A DNA stretch of 64,000 bases from Armatimonadota bacterium (GTDB lineage Bacteria; Armatimonadota; Fimbriimonadia; Fimbriimonadales; Fimbriimonadaceae): contig JBAXHT010000001.1 of NCBI GenBank assembly GCA_037138755.1, positions 715,805 through 779,804 on the forward strand, written 5' to 3'. The notes under the pieces were generated by a model, which was given only the letters and a program-made list of their open reading frames with translations, made no database searches and was not told where the DNA came from. The position numbers and the translations under genes are program-made. Below, in pieces: positions 16,126-23,944 of the stretch. Position 1 is the first letter of the stretch. The number at the start of each line of letters is the position of its first letter.

Positions 16126-16788
16126 TTACTTTCGCTTGCGTCGAGCGGCCAGGCCAGTGAGTCCGAGACCGAGCGCAATCATGCTCGCAGGCTCTGGAAC
16201 CGGCGTGTAGTTATAGGTGATCGTCGCGGATGCCTTAGCAAGAACATCGGCATTCGATGTAATGTTTCCGGCTGGCGACGTGGTTACACCGCTGAAGCTC
16301 GAGCCAGCGATTGGCAATGCAATCGTTCCCGCGCCCGAGAAGAGGGCGAAATCTGCAGGCCCAGTCAGAGTATTCATCTGAGTGTCCGTCGCTGACAGAG
16401 CAGAATACGTCTTTCCGGAGGTTCCGCCAAAATCCGTAGTTCCGTCGTAGGCACTGACGGTGTCGCTGGTTGTTGCCAGCGGGCTGGTCACAACCAGGTT
16501 CGAAAGATCCGGCTTTTGGATCTTAACTTGACCAGCCAAGTTCCCAGTAACGCTTGCCCCACTTCCGGTTTCGAGCCATTCGAACTTGATCTCACCGTTC
16601 AACTGACCTGTCAACGAGACCACGATGCTGGTGAGGTTGCCAAGAGCAGGGTTGAACTTGTTGAATGTCAGCGAGTTGGTCCAGTTCGTGGGGGCAAAAC
16701 CGAACGACTGGGTCTGAGTGATGACTTGAGCGCCCGAAATGCTCGCAAGCCCCAATCCAACCAAAAGAATTAATGCAGGTTTTTTCAT
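16126..16788 (-). CDS. PEP-CTERM sorting-signal protein with choice-of-anchor E-like domain
   Basis: About 220 residues from MKKPALILLVGLGLASISG, a signal peptide with a GGAG ribosome binding site 7 bases upstream; the 15 codons before it are not used. The body is a beta-sandwich (FNKFNPALGNLTSIVVSLTG) resembling the choice-of-anchor E domain. The C-terminus carries a complete PEP-CTERM signal: VPEPAS, a hydrophobic helix, then the basic tail ARRKRK. Such proteins are processed by exosortase and exported to the surface or matrix. No exosortase gene is in this window. Confidence 0.85.
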   Translation of the reverse strand: MKKPALILLVGLGLASISGAQVITQTQSFGFAPTNWTNSLTFNKFNPALGNLTSIVVSLTGQLNGEIKFEWLETGSGASVTGNLAGQVKIQKPDLSNLVVTSPLATTSDTVSAYDGTTDFGGTSGKTYSALSATDTQMNTLTGPADFALFSGAGTIALPIAGSSFSGVTTSPAGNITSNADVLAKASATITYNYTPVPEPASMIALGLGLTGLAARRKRK

Positions 16789-16972
16789 AAGAAACTCCAG
16801 CCTGGCATGCCAGGTAACACCTGATTCTAACATAAGCTCAAGTTTCTTGCTAGGTTTTCCTGCCAGTTTGTTAACAGAAATTAACCTGTTTCATCTTTGT
16901 TTGCAGTCAATGAGCCGTATGGCTGACTCATCCCGCGAGTTCGCGACCCAACCTGTCATAATCACTCACAAG

Positions 16973-17905
16973 ATGGGATTTAAGGTAAGCATCATTGGCG
17001 GCGGCGGACGGGTTGGATCGGACGCGGCTTATGCGCTCCAGCTTGGCGGAAAGGTTCGAGAGATCGCGTTGGTGGACGCGAACCCAGACATGGCAGACGG
17101 CGAGGCACTTGACCTTCGCCACGGCTCTTCCCTGACGTCGAATATCAAGTTCACCTCTTCCAGCTCCTACGATATCGTCAATGGTTCCGATTGTGTGGTC
17201 ATCACCGCCGGTCTACGCCGCAAGCCAGATGAGACTCGGCTCGACCTCATCAACCGAAACGTCGGGTTGTTCAAAGGGATTCTTGAAAGCCTAAAGGGCG
17301 TCAAGCTCGCCGAAGGCGCGACCATCGTGGTCGTCTCCAACCCGGTCGACATTTTGACCCACCTCGCCGCCAAGAGCGGAATCCTGCCCGAGTCGCAAGT
17401 CCTTGGCCTCGGAACCGTACTCGACACAGCTCGATTCCGATCCCTATTGGCTGATCACTTCAACCTCTCGGCCCCAGACGTCAAGGCCCTTGTCCTGGGT
17501 GAGCACGGCGACACGATGGTTCCGATCCTTTCATCGGCAACTGCCCAAGGCGTACCCCTCACTTCCTACCCTGGAGTAGATGCTGAGGCTGTGAAGGGCG
17601 TATTCGAGTTCACACGAAAGTCCGGAGCCGAAGTCATTCGCCTCAAGGGTGGCGCAGGCCGCGCAGTTGGAGTTTCGATCAAGGAAGTCGTCGAAGCAAT
17701 CGCTCTCGACTCCCACGCGATCCTCCCGGTCTCCGCGGTTCAGAGCGGCAAACTCGGAATCGAAGGCATCTCACTCTCGCTTCCGACGGTCGTCGGACGA
17801 CACGGCGTGGTTGAGATCGTCGAGCCTTCAGTTTCCGCGGAAGAGAAAGAGTTGCTTCACAAGTCGGCAGCTTCTCTCAAAGAAATCTGGGCGCAGATCA
17901 ACTGA
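16973..17905 (+). CDS. mdh: Lactate/malate dehydrogenase family, malate-type specificity residue
   Basis: 310 residues from ATG 16973 (MGFKVSIIGGGGRVG); the 78-codon extension upstream overlaps the PEP-CTERM gene and is rejected. The NAD-binding glycine loop, VVVSNPVD, GLGTVLDTARFR and the active-site GEHGDTMVPI are intact. At the substrate-specificity loop (R-K-P-D-E-T-R, residues 83-89) arginine occupies the place held by Gln102 in lactate dehydrogenases, which favours malate/oxaloacetate. A CATAAT box lies 10 bases upstream and a strong terminator downstream, so the gene is monocistronic. It would act in the TCA cycle. Confidence 0.85.
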   Translation: MGFKVSIIGGGGRVGSDAAYALQLGGKVREIALVDANPDMADGEALDLRHGSSLTSNIKFTSSSSYDIVNGSDCVVITAGLRRKPDETRLDLINRNVGLFKGILESLKGVKLAEGATIVVVSNPVDILTHLAAKSGILPESQVLGLGTVLDTARFRSLLADHFNLSAPDVKALVLGEHGDTMVPILSSATAQGVPLTSYPGVDAEAVKGVFEFTRKSGAEVIRLKGGAGRAVGVSIKEVVEAIALDSHAILPVSAVQSGKLGIEGISLSLPTVVGRHGVVEIVEPSVSAEEKELLHKSAASLKEIWAQIN

Positions 17906-17921
17906 CCACACTTTCAAAAGT

Positions 17922-17955
17922 AAAATAGCCACCCCTTTTTAGGGGTGGCTATTTT
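17922..17955. terminator. Strong bidirectional terminator
   Basis: Stem AAAATAGCCACCCCT paired with AGGGGTGGCTATTTT around a short T loop, followed by TTTC. It separates the convergent mdh and cupin genes. Confidence 0.9.
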
Positions 17956-17969
17956 TTCAAGAACCCACT

Positions 17970-18443
17970 TTAGCGAGCGACCATTGGAGGCCCGAGTAGC
18001 TCCATCTTATACTTCGCGTGAAGGATCGCGATCTCTTGCATCGGTGGTTCAGAGTGAGCCTTAAGCAGCGCATCAAGCTCAATGAAGAAGTCATCTAAGC
18101 CGCCCGGTGCAACCACCAAAAGGAGTCGACCTGGCTCGGACCCAACATTTTGATAGAGGTGTTTAACACCAGGCTGGATATGAACAACGTCCCCTGCAAC
18201 CGCGTTCACAATCACGCCGTCTAACTCAAAGATGAAGGTTCCTTCGAGCACGTGAAATGTCTCGGAGTCCGAAATGTGCGCGTGCAGTGGTGGTCCCCCC
18301 ATTGGCGGAGTTTGCCCATGGATGACTGTGTACTGGTTTCCGGTCTCAGTCCCGGAGACTTTGATCGAAACGAGATCTCCGAAAATGTTGAGAATCGCTG
18401 GAGTGGTCTGTTCTTCTTGTTTACGGACACCTGAAAACGGCAT
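17970..18443 (-). CDS. Cupin-domain protein (cupin_2)
   Basis: 157 residues forming a single beta-barrel cupin. Motif 1 reads GGPPLHAHISDSETFHVLEGTF, giving H-x-H and E metal ligands, and motif 2 VAGDVVHIQPGVKHLYQNVG gives the final histidine. Cupins of this type are metal-dependent dioxygenases, isomerases or sensors; the substrate cannot be read. It is convergent with mdh and divergent from the DHFR-like gene. A TAGAAT box lies about 9 bases before the ATG. Confidence 0.8.
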   Translation of the reverse strand: MPFSGVRKQEEQTTPAILNIFGDLVSIKVSGTETGNQYTVIHGQTPPMGGPPLHAHISDSETFHVLEGTFIFELDGVIVNAVAGDVVHIQPGVKHLYQNVGSEPGRLLLVVAPGGLDDFFIELDALLKAHSEPPMQEIAILHAKYKMELLGPPMVAR

Positions 18444-18486
18444 GGAGGGAATTCTACTACGCCCGAATTGAGCCAGGCTCTGAGAG

Positions 18487-18492
18487 TATCAT
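18487..18492 (+). promoter_or_regulatory. -10-like box TATCAT of the DHFR-family gene
   Basis: TATCAT ends 6 bases before the GTG at 18499. This spacing, shared with other genes here, favours GTG 18499 over the TTG at 18493. Confidence 0.45.
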
Positions 18493-18498
18493 TTGTGT

Positions 18499-19014
18499 GT
18501 GCTCACGACTCTTTTCATCGCCACCAGCCTCGACGGCTATATCGCCGGGCCGGATGACGATTTGTCGTGGCAGTTCACCGACAACGACTACGGTTTTGAC
18601 GAGTTCTACCAGTCGGTTGACACCCTCATCATGGGCCGTGGAACCTACGACGTCGTTCGCGGAATGGGACGCTGGCCGTACTCCGGCAAACGAACCCTGG
18701 TCGTCACCCGCTCGGAAAAGCTGGACATCACAACCGCGGATACCGCCTACTTCAACGGCTCGCTCGTGGACCTAGAGAAGATGCTGGAGGAGCAAGGCGT
18801 CAAACGATCCTGGTTGGTCGGTGGCGGTGAGCTTGTAAAGGGCTACCTTGAGGGCAAGCTGGTTGAGGAAGTCGTGGTCTCCGTCCACCCAGTCTTGCTC
18901 GGTAAAGGCGTTCCCTTGTTCCCGGGCGGCTTCCCCCAGACCTCACTGAAGCTAATTGACGCCGAAGCATTTGATAGCGGATTGGTCCAATTACGCTACG
19001 GCGTCAAGAGCTGA
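18499..19014 (+). CDS. Dihydrofolate reductase family / RibD C-terminal-like reductase
   Basis: 171 residues from GTG 18499 (LTTLFIATSLDGYIAGPDDD). The N-terminal strand with S-L-D-G-Y-I-A, the NADPH-binding LIMGRGTYDVV and WLVGGGELVKGYL motifs, and overall length fit the RibD_C/DHFR superfamily of NADPH reductases. The group includes YyaP/YwjB-like proteins whose physiological substrates are mostly unknown; it is not a standard folA. Its 3' end overlaps the convergent receiver gene by 19 bases. Confidence 0.8.
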   Translation: MLTTLFIATSLDGYIAGPDDDLSWQFTDNDYGFDEFYQSVDTLIMGRGTYDVVRGMGRWPYSGKRTLVVTRSEKLDITTADTAYFNGSLVDLEKMLEEQGVKRSWLVGGGELVKGYLEGKLVEEVVVSVHPVLLGKGVPLFPGGFPQTSLKLIDAEAFDSGLVQLRYGVKS

Positions 19015-19409
19015 TCGAGCTTGTCCTTTCGGATTGAAGTAAGTGCTCCGTGGCGTCGCATCGACTCATTTGCTGAATCGACCGATGACATCCCGCAAAC
19101 CCTTATCGGATAGTGACCAAGGACGCCCAGCAGAGTGGAGCCGTTGAAATCAGTTCCCGCAAAGTAGTGGTCAAGGAAGCAGACCTCGTACTGAGCCAGC
19201 TCGATCTCACTCGGGTCGCCGGCATGATGAGGATCGATTCCAAAAAAGCGCTGATCAACTCTCTCGATCCCTGAGTAGCTATGAATCTGGTGCCCATATT
19301 GACGGAGGGTTTCTCGGAGTCGGAGGGCAAAGGAAACATGATCTTCGATAATGAGCACGCGACACTTCCGGGTCAGCTCCAGCATCAGTTCGAGTGACTG
19401 CCAGCTCAC
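18996..19409 (-). CDS. Stand-alone response-regulator receiver protein
   Basis: 137 residues with a receiver fold: RVLIIEDH gives the acidic pair, VCFLDHYF the phosphoacceptor aspartate, VCGMSSVDS the switch Ser and IRKDKLDQLL the conserved lysine. There is a loop insertion between strands 2 and 3 (about residues 50-70), and no output domain. Its start overlaps the stop of the deacetylase-NAGPA fusion gene by 4 bases, implying coupled translation with an envelope enzyme. No sensor kinase lies nearby. Confidence 0.75.
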   Translation of the reverse strand: MSWQSLELMLELTRKCRVLIIEDHVSFALRLRETLRQYGHQIHSYSGIERVDQRFFGIDPHHAGDPSEIELAQYEVCFLDHYFAGTDFNGSTLLGVLGHYPIRVCGMSSVDSANESMRRHGALTSIRKDKLDQLLTP

Positions 19410-21091
19410 TTTCGCCTTTTGGGCTGCTCCACCGCCAGATCTTCCGAGTCCTGAGTTGTTTCATCAACGACACCCTTGATCGTGATCGCGTGAGGAACTG
19501 GTCGAGAAGGATCCTTAGCCGACGAATGACCCGACGCCTTGATCTTTCCGTCAAAAACCAGTGAAGTCGAAAATCCGGAATCGATCAGAACAGCTTCCTC
19601 GACTCCAGCTTCTGCGATAGCAATCGCGAGTTTTTCACTCGAAACCGAGGTGACAGCCGCCCCGGCAACAAACTGGCCGTCCTTCGTGATCCCGATAAAG
19701 GCTCGGCGCCGAAGGTCTTGGATATCCTTCGCACCAACAACATCCTGAAACTCGCGAGGCTGAGGAACTCCATTGTGAACAAGCCAAACACCGGCCATGA
19801 ACGTATCGGTGTAGCCCTTCATGAACCACTGAAACTGCTCCTCACTGTGCATTTGGGCGGGTATGTAAGGCAGTATGGCAAATTCTTCGTCACTCCAGAT
19901 CACCAGTGGACGACCATTGATTTTGTCCCATCGCTCAGCCGATTGGTCAGGTACGACCTCGGTCATTTCTGGAGTCTTGAGGGGTCCGACCATGGCGTTG
20001 TCCGTCGAAGCAATCGCCGCCATCGCAAAGAACCCTCCGTTGATTCCCGCCTGAGCCTGCTCTCTCTCAACAAATGTTGAGACCATCTCCCGACCGGTCA
20101 GGCTCATGTGGGTCGAGGGCATACCTCCGAAGGTCATTCGCAACGGAATACCCGCAAACTTTTCGTTGACGTATTTGATCTTTGATTTCTTGTTCCAGGG
20201 AGCCCGAAAGATCGTCGCAGGATGTCCATAGATCGCTCCGTCCCGGTCGCGAAGAGCTTCTTGATAACGTGTGTGGACATACCTGCCCACGGACATAATA
20301 TTCGGCGACTCCTCGGCAGGAGTATTGACGATGGTGTAGGCCATTTTATAACCCGATTGCCGAGTGATCAGCTGGGTGTCGTCCCCGTTACTCCCGTTCG
20401 GGTAAGCAAGAAAATCTACCGTCACTCCGAGTTTCGTTTCAAGGTCCTTCTTAGAGTCGACAAGTTCGGTCGTTTGAACGGAAATATCACGCTCTTTGAG
20501 GTCCAGAAAATGGTTAATCGTGTGCCCACCAACCGTAAAAAGCTTGTTTTGGGTGAGTTCCTTGAGGGTCTCCCAAGTCATCTTTGGTCGACCTTGTTGG
20601 CTGCCCACAAAGCCTGTGTGGACAAACATGGTACTGGGGTAGTTGTACTGCTGGAGTAGCGGCCAAGCGTAGTCGTAAAAGCTCTGATAGTTGTCATCAA
20701 AGGTCAAAACAATCGACTTTTCAGGGACTTCCTTTCCAGTAGTGAGATGCTCATAGAGTTCTTGGGAAGAGATGACGCTGAAGCCTTCAATGTCAATCGC
20801 CCGAAGAATCGTTTCTAACTCCTCAATGGTGCAGTCGTACCAGAGGGTGCCTTTGCCACGCTCCGGCACAATGTCGTGAAACATGAGCACGGGTATTCGA
20901 CGGCGCTGGGATTCAAAGCAGATGTCTTCCTCGAGAGGCGGTTCCCCTCGAAATGCGGCGTATTCGTCCGAGCTGACTTGCTTGGTTTCGCTGGGCTCGG
21001 CCTTTGTAGTGGTCGCGCTTTCTTTCGGTTGCTCCTTGCATCCGACCAAAGTCAGACCCAAAGCCAAACCCAAAAGCCACCACTTTCTCAC
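19406..21091 (-). CDS. Lipoprotein: polysaccharide deacetylase fused to NAGPA-type phosphodiester glycosidase domain
   Basis: 561 residues from GTG 21091. It starts with a lipoprotein signal (VRKWWLLGLALGLTLVGC, lipidation at C18). Residues ~60-300 form a NodB-type deacetylase: LTFDDNY gives the catalytic and metal aspartates (~130-133) and GGHTINH the metal histidines (190, 194). Residues ~345-545 form a NAGPA/DUF2233 domain with GINGGFF and DSGFSTSLVFDG. The pairing suggests trimming of peptidoglycan or an exopolysaccharide. The longer frame up to 21178 would overlap tmk. A TACAAT box precedes the GTG by 6 bases. Confidence 0.85.
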   Translation of the reverse strand: MRKWWLLGLALGLTLVGCKEQPKESATTTKAEPSETKQVSSDEYAAFRGEPPLEEDICFESQRRRIPVLMFHDIVPERGKGTLWYDCTIEELETILRAIDIEGFSVISSQELYEHLTTGKEVPEKSIVLTFDDNYQSFYDYAWPLLQQYNYPSTMFVHTGFVGSQQGRPKMTWETLKELTQNKLFTVGGHTINHFLDLKERDISVQTTELVDSKKDLETKLGVTVDFLAYPNGSNGDDTQLITRQSGYKMAYTIVNTPAEESPNIMSVGRYVHTRYQEALRDRDGAIYGHPATIFRAPWNKKSKIKYVNEKFAGIPLRMTFGGMPSTHMSLTGREMVSTFVEREQAQAGINGGFFAMAAIASTDNAMVGPLKTPEMTEVVPDQSAERWDKINGRPLVIWSDEEFAILPYIPAQMHSEEQFQWFMKGYTDTFMAGVWLVHNGVPQPREFQDVVGAKDIQDLRRRAFIGITKDGQFVAGAAVTSVSSEKLAIAIAEAGVEEAVLIDSGFSTSLVFDGKIKASGHSSAKDPSRPVPHAITIKGVVDETTQDSEDLAVEQPKRRK

Positions 21092-21097
21092 CCAAGT

Positions 21098-21103
21098 ATT
21101 GTA
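21098..21103 (-). promoter_or_regulatory. -10-like box TACAAT of the deacetylase-NAGPA gene
   Basis: On the minus strand TACAAT ends 6 bases before GTG 21091 with no ribosome binding site, supporting the short start that yields the lipobox. Confidence 0.45.
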
Positions 21104-21129
21104 GCGTTTGGCAGGTAGGCTTTGGTTCC

Positions 21130-21738
21130 ATGTTCGTAACGTTTGAGGGGCCGGAGGGTGCGGGGAAGTCGACCGCAATTCGTGGTCTTTCTATAGCTCT
21201 TGAATCTCAATGCCACTCAGTTTTGGTAACAAGAGAGCCAGGAGCCGGCGAGTTTGGGCAGAAGATTCGTGCGCTATTGCTAGACCAAGACGAAGTGGTG
21301 CCTGAGGCCGAGCTGCTACTCTTCCTTGCCGACCGAGCGAATCATGTGGAGAATATCATCCGACCAGCCTTGGCAGCAGGAACAATTGTTCTTTGTGATC
21401 GGCACGCTGATTCTTCCGTGGTTTACCAAGGATATGCCCGGGGCGTAGACATCGAGTTTTTGAAAGCCGGAAACTCCTTCGCCACAAAAGGGCTGAAACC
21501 TCATCTCACCCTCCTTTTTGATCTTGATCCCGTCATTGGGCTCAAGCGGATCGGCGATGGGCGCGATAACAACCGACTCGACCGCGAGCCACTCGAGTTT
21601 CATCAGAAGGTACGAGCAGGTTTTTTAGACCTTGCTTCAGATGAGCCAGAGCGGTGGGTTGTTTTGGATGCAACAAGGGCACCGGAAGCACTTTGCTCCG
21701 ATGCCCTTGCCGAAATCTTGAACAGATTAGGCCGCTAG
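21130..21738 (+). CDS. tmk: Thymidylate kinase
   Basis: 202 residues with a P-loop GPEGAGKST at residues 7-15, the TMP-binding VTREPGA, and CDRHADSSVVYQG containing the DR(H/Y) motif. It phosphorylates dTMP to dTDP for DNA synthesis. The LID region with RIGDGRDNNRLDREP lies where expected. It is divergent from the deacetylase gene across 38 bases and overlaps the convergent cheW-like gene by 12 bases. A TAGGCT box lies 8 bases before the ATG. Confidence 0.93.
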   Translation: MFVTFEGPEGAGKSTAIRGLSIALESQCHSVLVTREPGAGEFGQKIRALLLDQDEVVPEAELLLFLADRANHVENIIRPALAAGTIVLCDRHADSSVVYQGYARGVDIEFLKAGNSFATKGLKPHLTLLFDLDPVIGLKRIGDGRDNNRLDREPLEFHQKVRAGFLDLASDEPERWVVLDATRAPEALCSDALAEILNRLGR

Positions 21739-22173
21739 TTTTTCGATCTTCTTTTTCAGATCTGCCGGGACAATGGCTTCGGGCTTCAACAGCAAACAGA
21801 GCGATCCGCCTTTCTTGCCAACGCCATATGCGAGATCCGGTTCAACGCTCGCCAACCAATCCTGAGCCTCATCAAAGTCCGCTTCGGAGAAGTGGTAGAT
21901 GGTTTCGACCCCTTCGACGCGCAAAGCATAGCGGCCAACGTGAGTTGAAATGACTAGGAAGTGCTCGGGTTCTTCATTCAGGGGAATCTCAAACCGCGCC
22001 GAAGCGTCAATGACCGCAACGGTGGTGTCTTGGTAAGGAAACATTCCGACGAGGGTTTTTGGTGCCTTCGGAATTTTCGTCAGAGACTGGGAAGGCAAAA
22101 TCCTCTCTACAGACCCAATCGGCACTCCAAACTTCTCGTCACCCAGGCGAAACACAACAAACTTTCCTTCCAT
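21727..22173 (-). CDS. cheW: CheW-like chemotaxis adaptor
   Basis: 148 residues from MEGKFVVFRLGDEKFGVPIG; the next upstream ATG at 22200 would add nine residues. The much longer frame to 22569 overlaps the divergent lipoprotein gene and is rejected. The sequence has the CheW beta-barrel pattern: V-x-F-x-L-G-x-E-x-F-G-V-P-I, then LVGMFPYQDTTVAVIDAS. CheW couples chemoreceptors to CheA. No other chemotaxis gene is in this window, so it may be an orphan adaptor. Confidence 0.75.
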   Translation of the reverse strand: MEGKFVVFRLGDEKFGVPIGSVERILPSQSLTKIPKAPKTLVGMFPYQDTTVAVIDASARFEIPLNEEPEHFLVISTHVGRYALRVEGVETIYHFSEADFDEAQDWLASVEPDLAYGVGKKGGSLCLLLKPEAIVPADLKKKIEKLAA

Positions 22174-22261
22174 TTCCTTAACCCATTTACAGGTTTCCAT
22201 TGATGGAAAGGCGTCATACTGCCATAAATACCAGATGCGACTGGAAAAATTTGAGCTAAAG

Positions 22262-23242
22262 ATGACCGCGTGTGCAATGTCGATTCTTGCTGGACTCTTG
22301 GCGTCTGGTTGCCAAAAAGGAAACTCTCTCGAACAGTTTGCAAAGCAAGTTTCGGGCGCCAAAAGTATACGGGTTGAAGCGACCTTTAAGATGGGATCCG
22401 AGAATCGATCTATCTCGATTCTGCGCCAACTTCCTAACCGTGCAAAAACCCTGTCGGGCGACGTCGTAGTTGTGGTTGATGACAAGAATGGTTGGCTCGA
22501 AGTCGATAACTCGATCAAGAAGTATGCGGCCGTCCCCTGGGGAGGAAAATTCTTTCCAGCGCTAGGCAAATTGGTCTCTCCGAACCTGACCGCCTGCCTT
22601 TTTGCCTATGGCGTTTCTCCGCTCCAGATTGCCCCGATCAAGTCATGGAAGGCATCGAAGAGTGGGAGTAACGATGTTTGGACTACGACCGTCGAGTCTC
22701 AAATGGGACCTCAGAAGTATGAGTTGGAGCTCAATTCTCGGGGAGAACTCACACGATTTTTGAATCCAAACGGCGAGTTCCTCGTAAAAAAGTGGGAGAT
22801 CAACCCGTCGCTAACCGACAGCGATTTCAAAGTCACGATTCCCGATGGCTACGTGATGTCATCGCTTCCATTGGAACCCATGAGTCTGATGGCAGGCGCA
22901 AAAGTCGACTTTTCCAAGATGCAGGATAACAGCAAAAAGAAGCTCGGCGAAAAGTGGTCGCTGGTCCTCTTCAGTGATCCTGCGGATTCCCTTTCGACTG
23001 GACTGCGAACGTGGCTCAACGGAAAGTCCTTTGGAGCACCTGTTCTCGAAGTATCGCTCGGCAGTGGCGGTGACTTTTCCGTTTCGGACAGCAAGGGCTT
23101 CTGGCATTTGGTGAGTGCCACACCCACGTGTGTTCTGGTCGATAAGGAAGGAGTGATTCGCGCGCTTTGGCAAGGATTTGACCCGGCCCAAACGTCACGA
23201 CTAGAAGCTGAGATCACTAAGGCGATGAAAGAGCACGCCTAG
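22262..23242 (+). CDS. Lipoprotein with LolA/DUF2092-like and thioredoxin-like domains
   Basis: 326 residues from ATG 22262, which gives the lipobox LLASGC with lipidation at C17. Residues ~30-220 are a curved beta sheet of LolA/DUF2092 type (SIRVEATFKMGSENRSISI, DVVVVVDDKNGWLEV). Residues ~235-325 read as a thioredoxin/TlpA fold (KWSLVLFSDPADSL, ATPTCVLVDKEGVIRALWQG) with the cis-proline segment TPTCVLVD but no CxxC active site. It would sit in the periplasm; binding rather than disulfide chemistry is likely. It overlaps the convergent GT2 by 4 bases. Confidence 0.65.
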   Translation: MTACAMSILAGLLASGCQKGNSLEQFAKQVSGAKSIRVEATFKMGSENRSISILRQLPNRAKTLSGDVVVVVDDKNGWLEVDNSIKKYAAVPWGGKFFPALGKLVSPNLTACLFAYGVSPLQIAPIKSWKASKSGSNDVWTTTVESQMGPQKYELELNSRGELTRFLNPNGEFLVKKWEINPSLTDSDFKVTIPDGYVMSSLPLEPMSLMAGAKVDFSKMQDNSKKKLGEKWSLVLFSDPADSLSTGLRTWLNGKSFGAPVLEVSLGSGGDFSVSDSKGFWHLVSATPTCVLVDKEGVIRALWQGFDPAQTSRLEAEITKAMKEHA

Positions 23243-23919
23243 CGATCAAGCCACTTCTTACGCTGAACCCGCTTTTTCTTACGAGTGCGAACCATCGCTT
23301 CGCGGATATCACGATACATTTTTGTTCGAGCCTGGAGCCCCTTCACAAGGCCGAGTTTTTCTTCCTTGAAACAGTTGCTCACTCCGCGAAGAATCACGCG
23401 CTTCACCTTTGCTCGCTTCTTCCGCACTGCTTCGGTGATGGCGACTTCGACTCCGTAGCGTAGTTCGCCGATGTACGGAATACTCTCGAACAGCTCTCGC
23501 CTCATCGCCCGTTGACCGCTGAGGAACGGAGTGACGGCCATTGCGGCATTACTGCCGATTTTGCCGCCTCGGAAGACACCAACGCACATGTCGCACTCGC
23601 CCCGGATCAACGGGAGGACGATGGAGTCGATATGTCCGGGTTCTATTCCCTCAAGGTCAGCATCAACAAACGCAATAATCGGCGCGAGGGTTGCGCTGAC
23701 ACCAGCGACCATGGCCCCGCCCTTACCGACGTTTTTGACCATATCCACCAGATGGACCCCGTCAATCTTGCGAACGACTTCTGCCGTGTTATCCGCACTT
23801 CCGTCGTTTACAACAATGATTTCGTGCGCATACGAAGAAGCCTTCACCGCCTGCAGGACGTTGGCGATGCGCGAGGCCTCGTTATAGGCCGGAATAATGA
23901 TCGCTACACGTTTTGTCAA
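23239..23919 (-). CDS. Family 2 glycosyltransferase (DPM/GtrB-like, soluble)
   Basis: 226 residues beginning from a TTG at 23919 (TKRVAIIIPAYNEASRI). The GT-A motifs are VAIIIPAYNEA, EIIVVNDGSADNT and IIAFVDADLEG (DXD). The basic C-terminus (RTRKKKRVQRKKW) may bind membrane. The family usually transfers a sugar to a lipid or polysaccharide precursor. It lies 25 bases after the FemAB/GNAT-like gene on the same strand, so the two probably form an envelope or glycan unit. AAGAAG 8 bases upstream may serve as ribosome binding site. Confidence 0.83.
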   Translation of the reverse strand: MTKRVAIIIPAYNEASRIANVLQAVKASSYAHEIIVVNDGSADNTAEVVRKIDGVHLVDMVKNVGKGGAMVAGVSATLAPIIAFVDADLEGIEPGHIDSIVLPLIRGECDMCVGVFRGGKIGSNAAMAVTPFLSGQRAMRRELFESIPYIGELRYGVEVAITEAVRKKRAKVKRVILRGVSNCFKEEKLGLVKGLQARTKMYRDIREAMVRTRKKKRVQRKKWLDR

Positions 23920-23944
23920 CTTTGCTTCTTACGTTGGTATAACG

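Noticed and set aside
21092-21178. A 29-residue extension of the deacetylase-NAGPA gene.
   Set aside because: It overlaps tmk on the other strand and would hide the lipoprotein signal; the GTG at 21091 has the -10-like box in front of it.
22174-22569. The N-terminal half of the longest reading frame of the cheW-like gene.
   Set aside because: It overlaps the divergent lipoprotein gene and lacks CheW similarity; the family begins at MEGKF.
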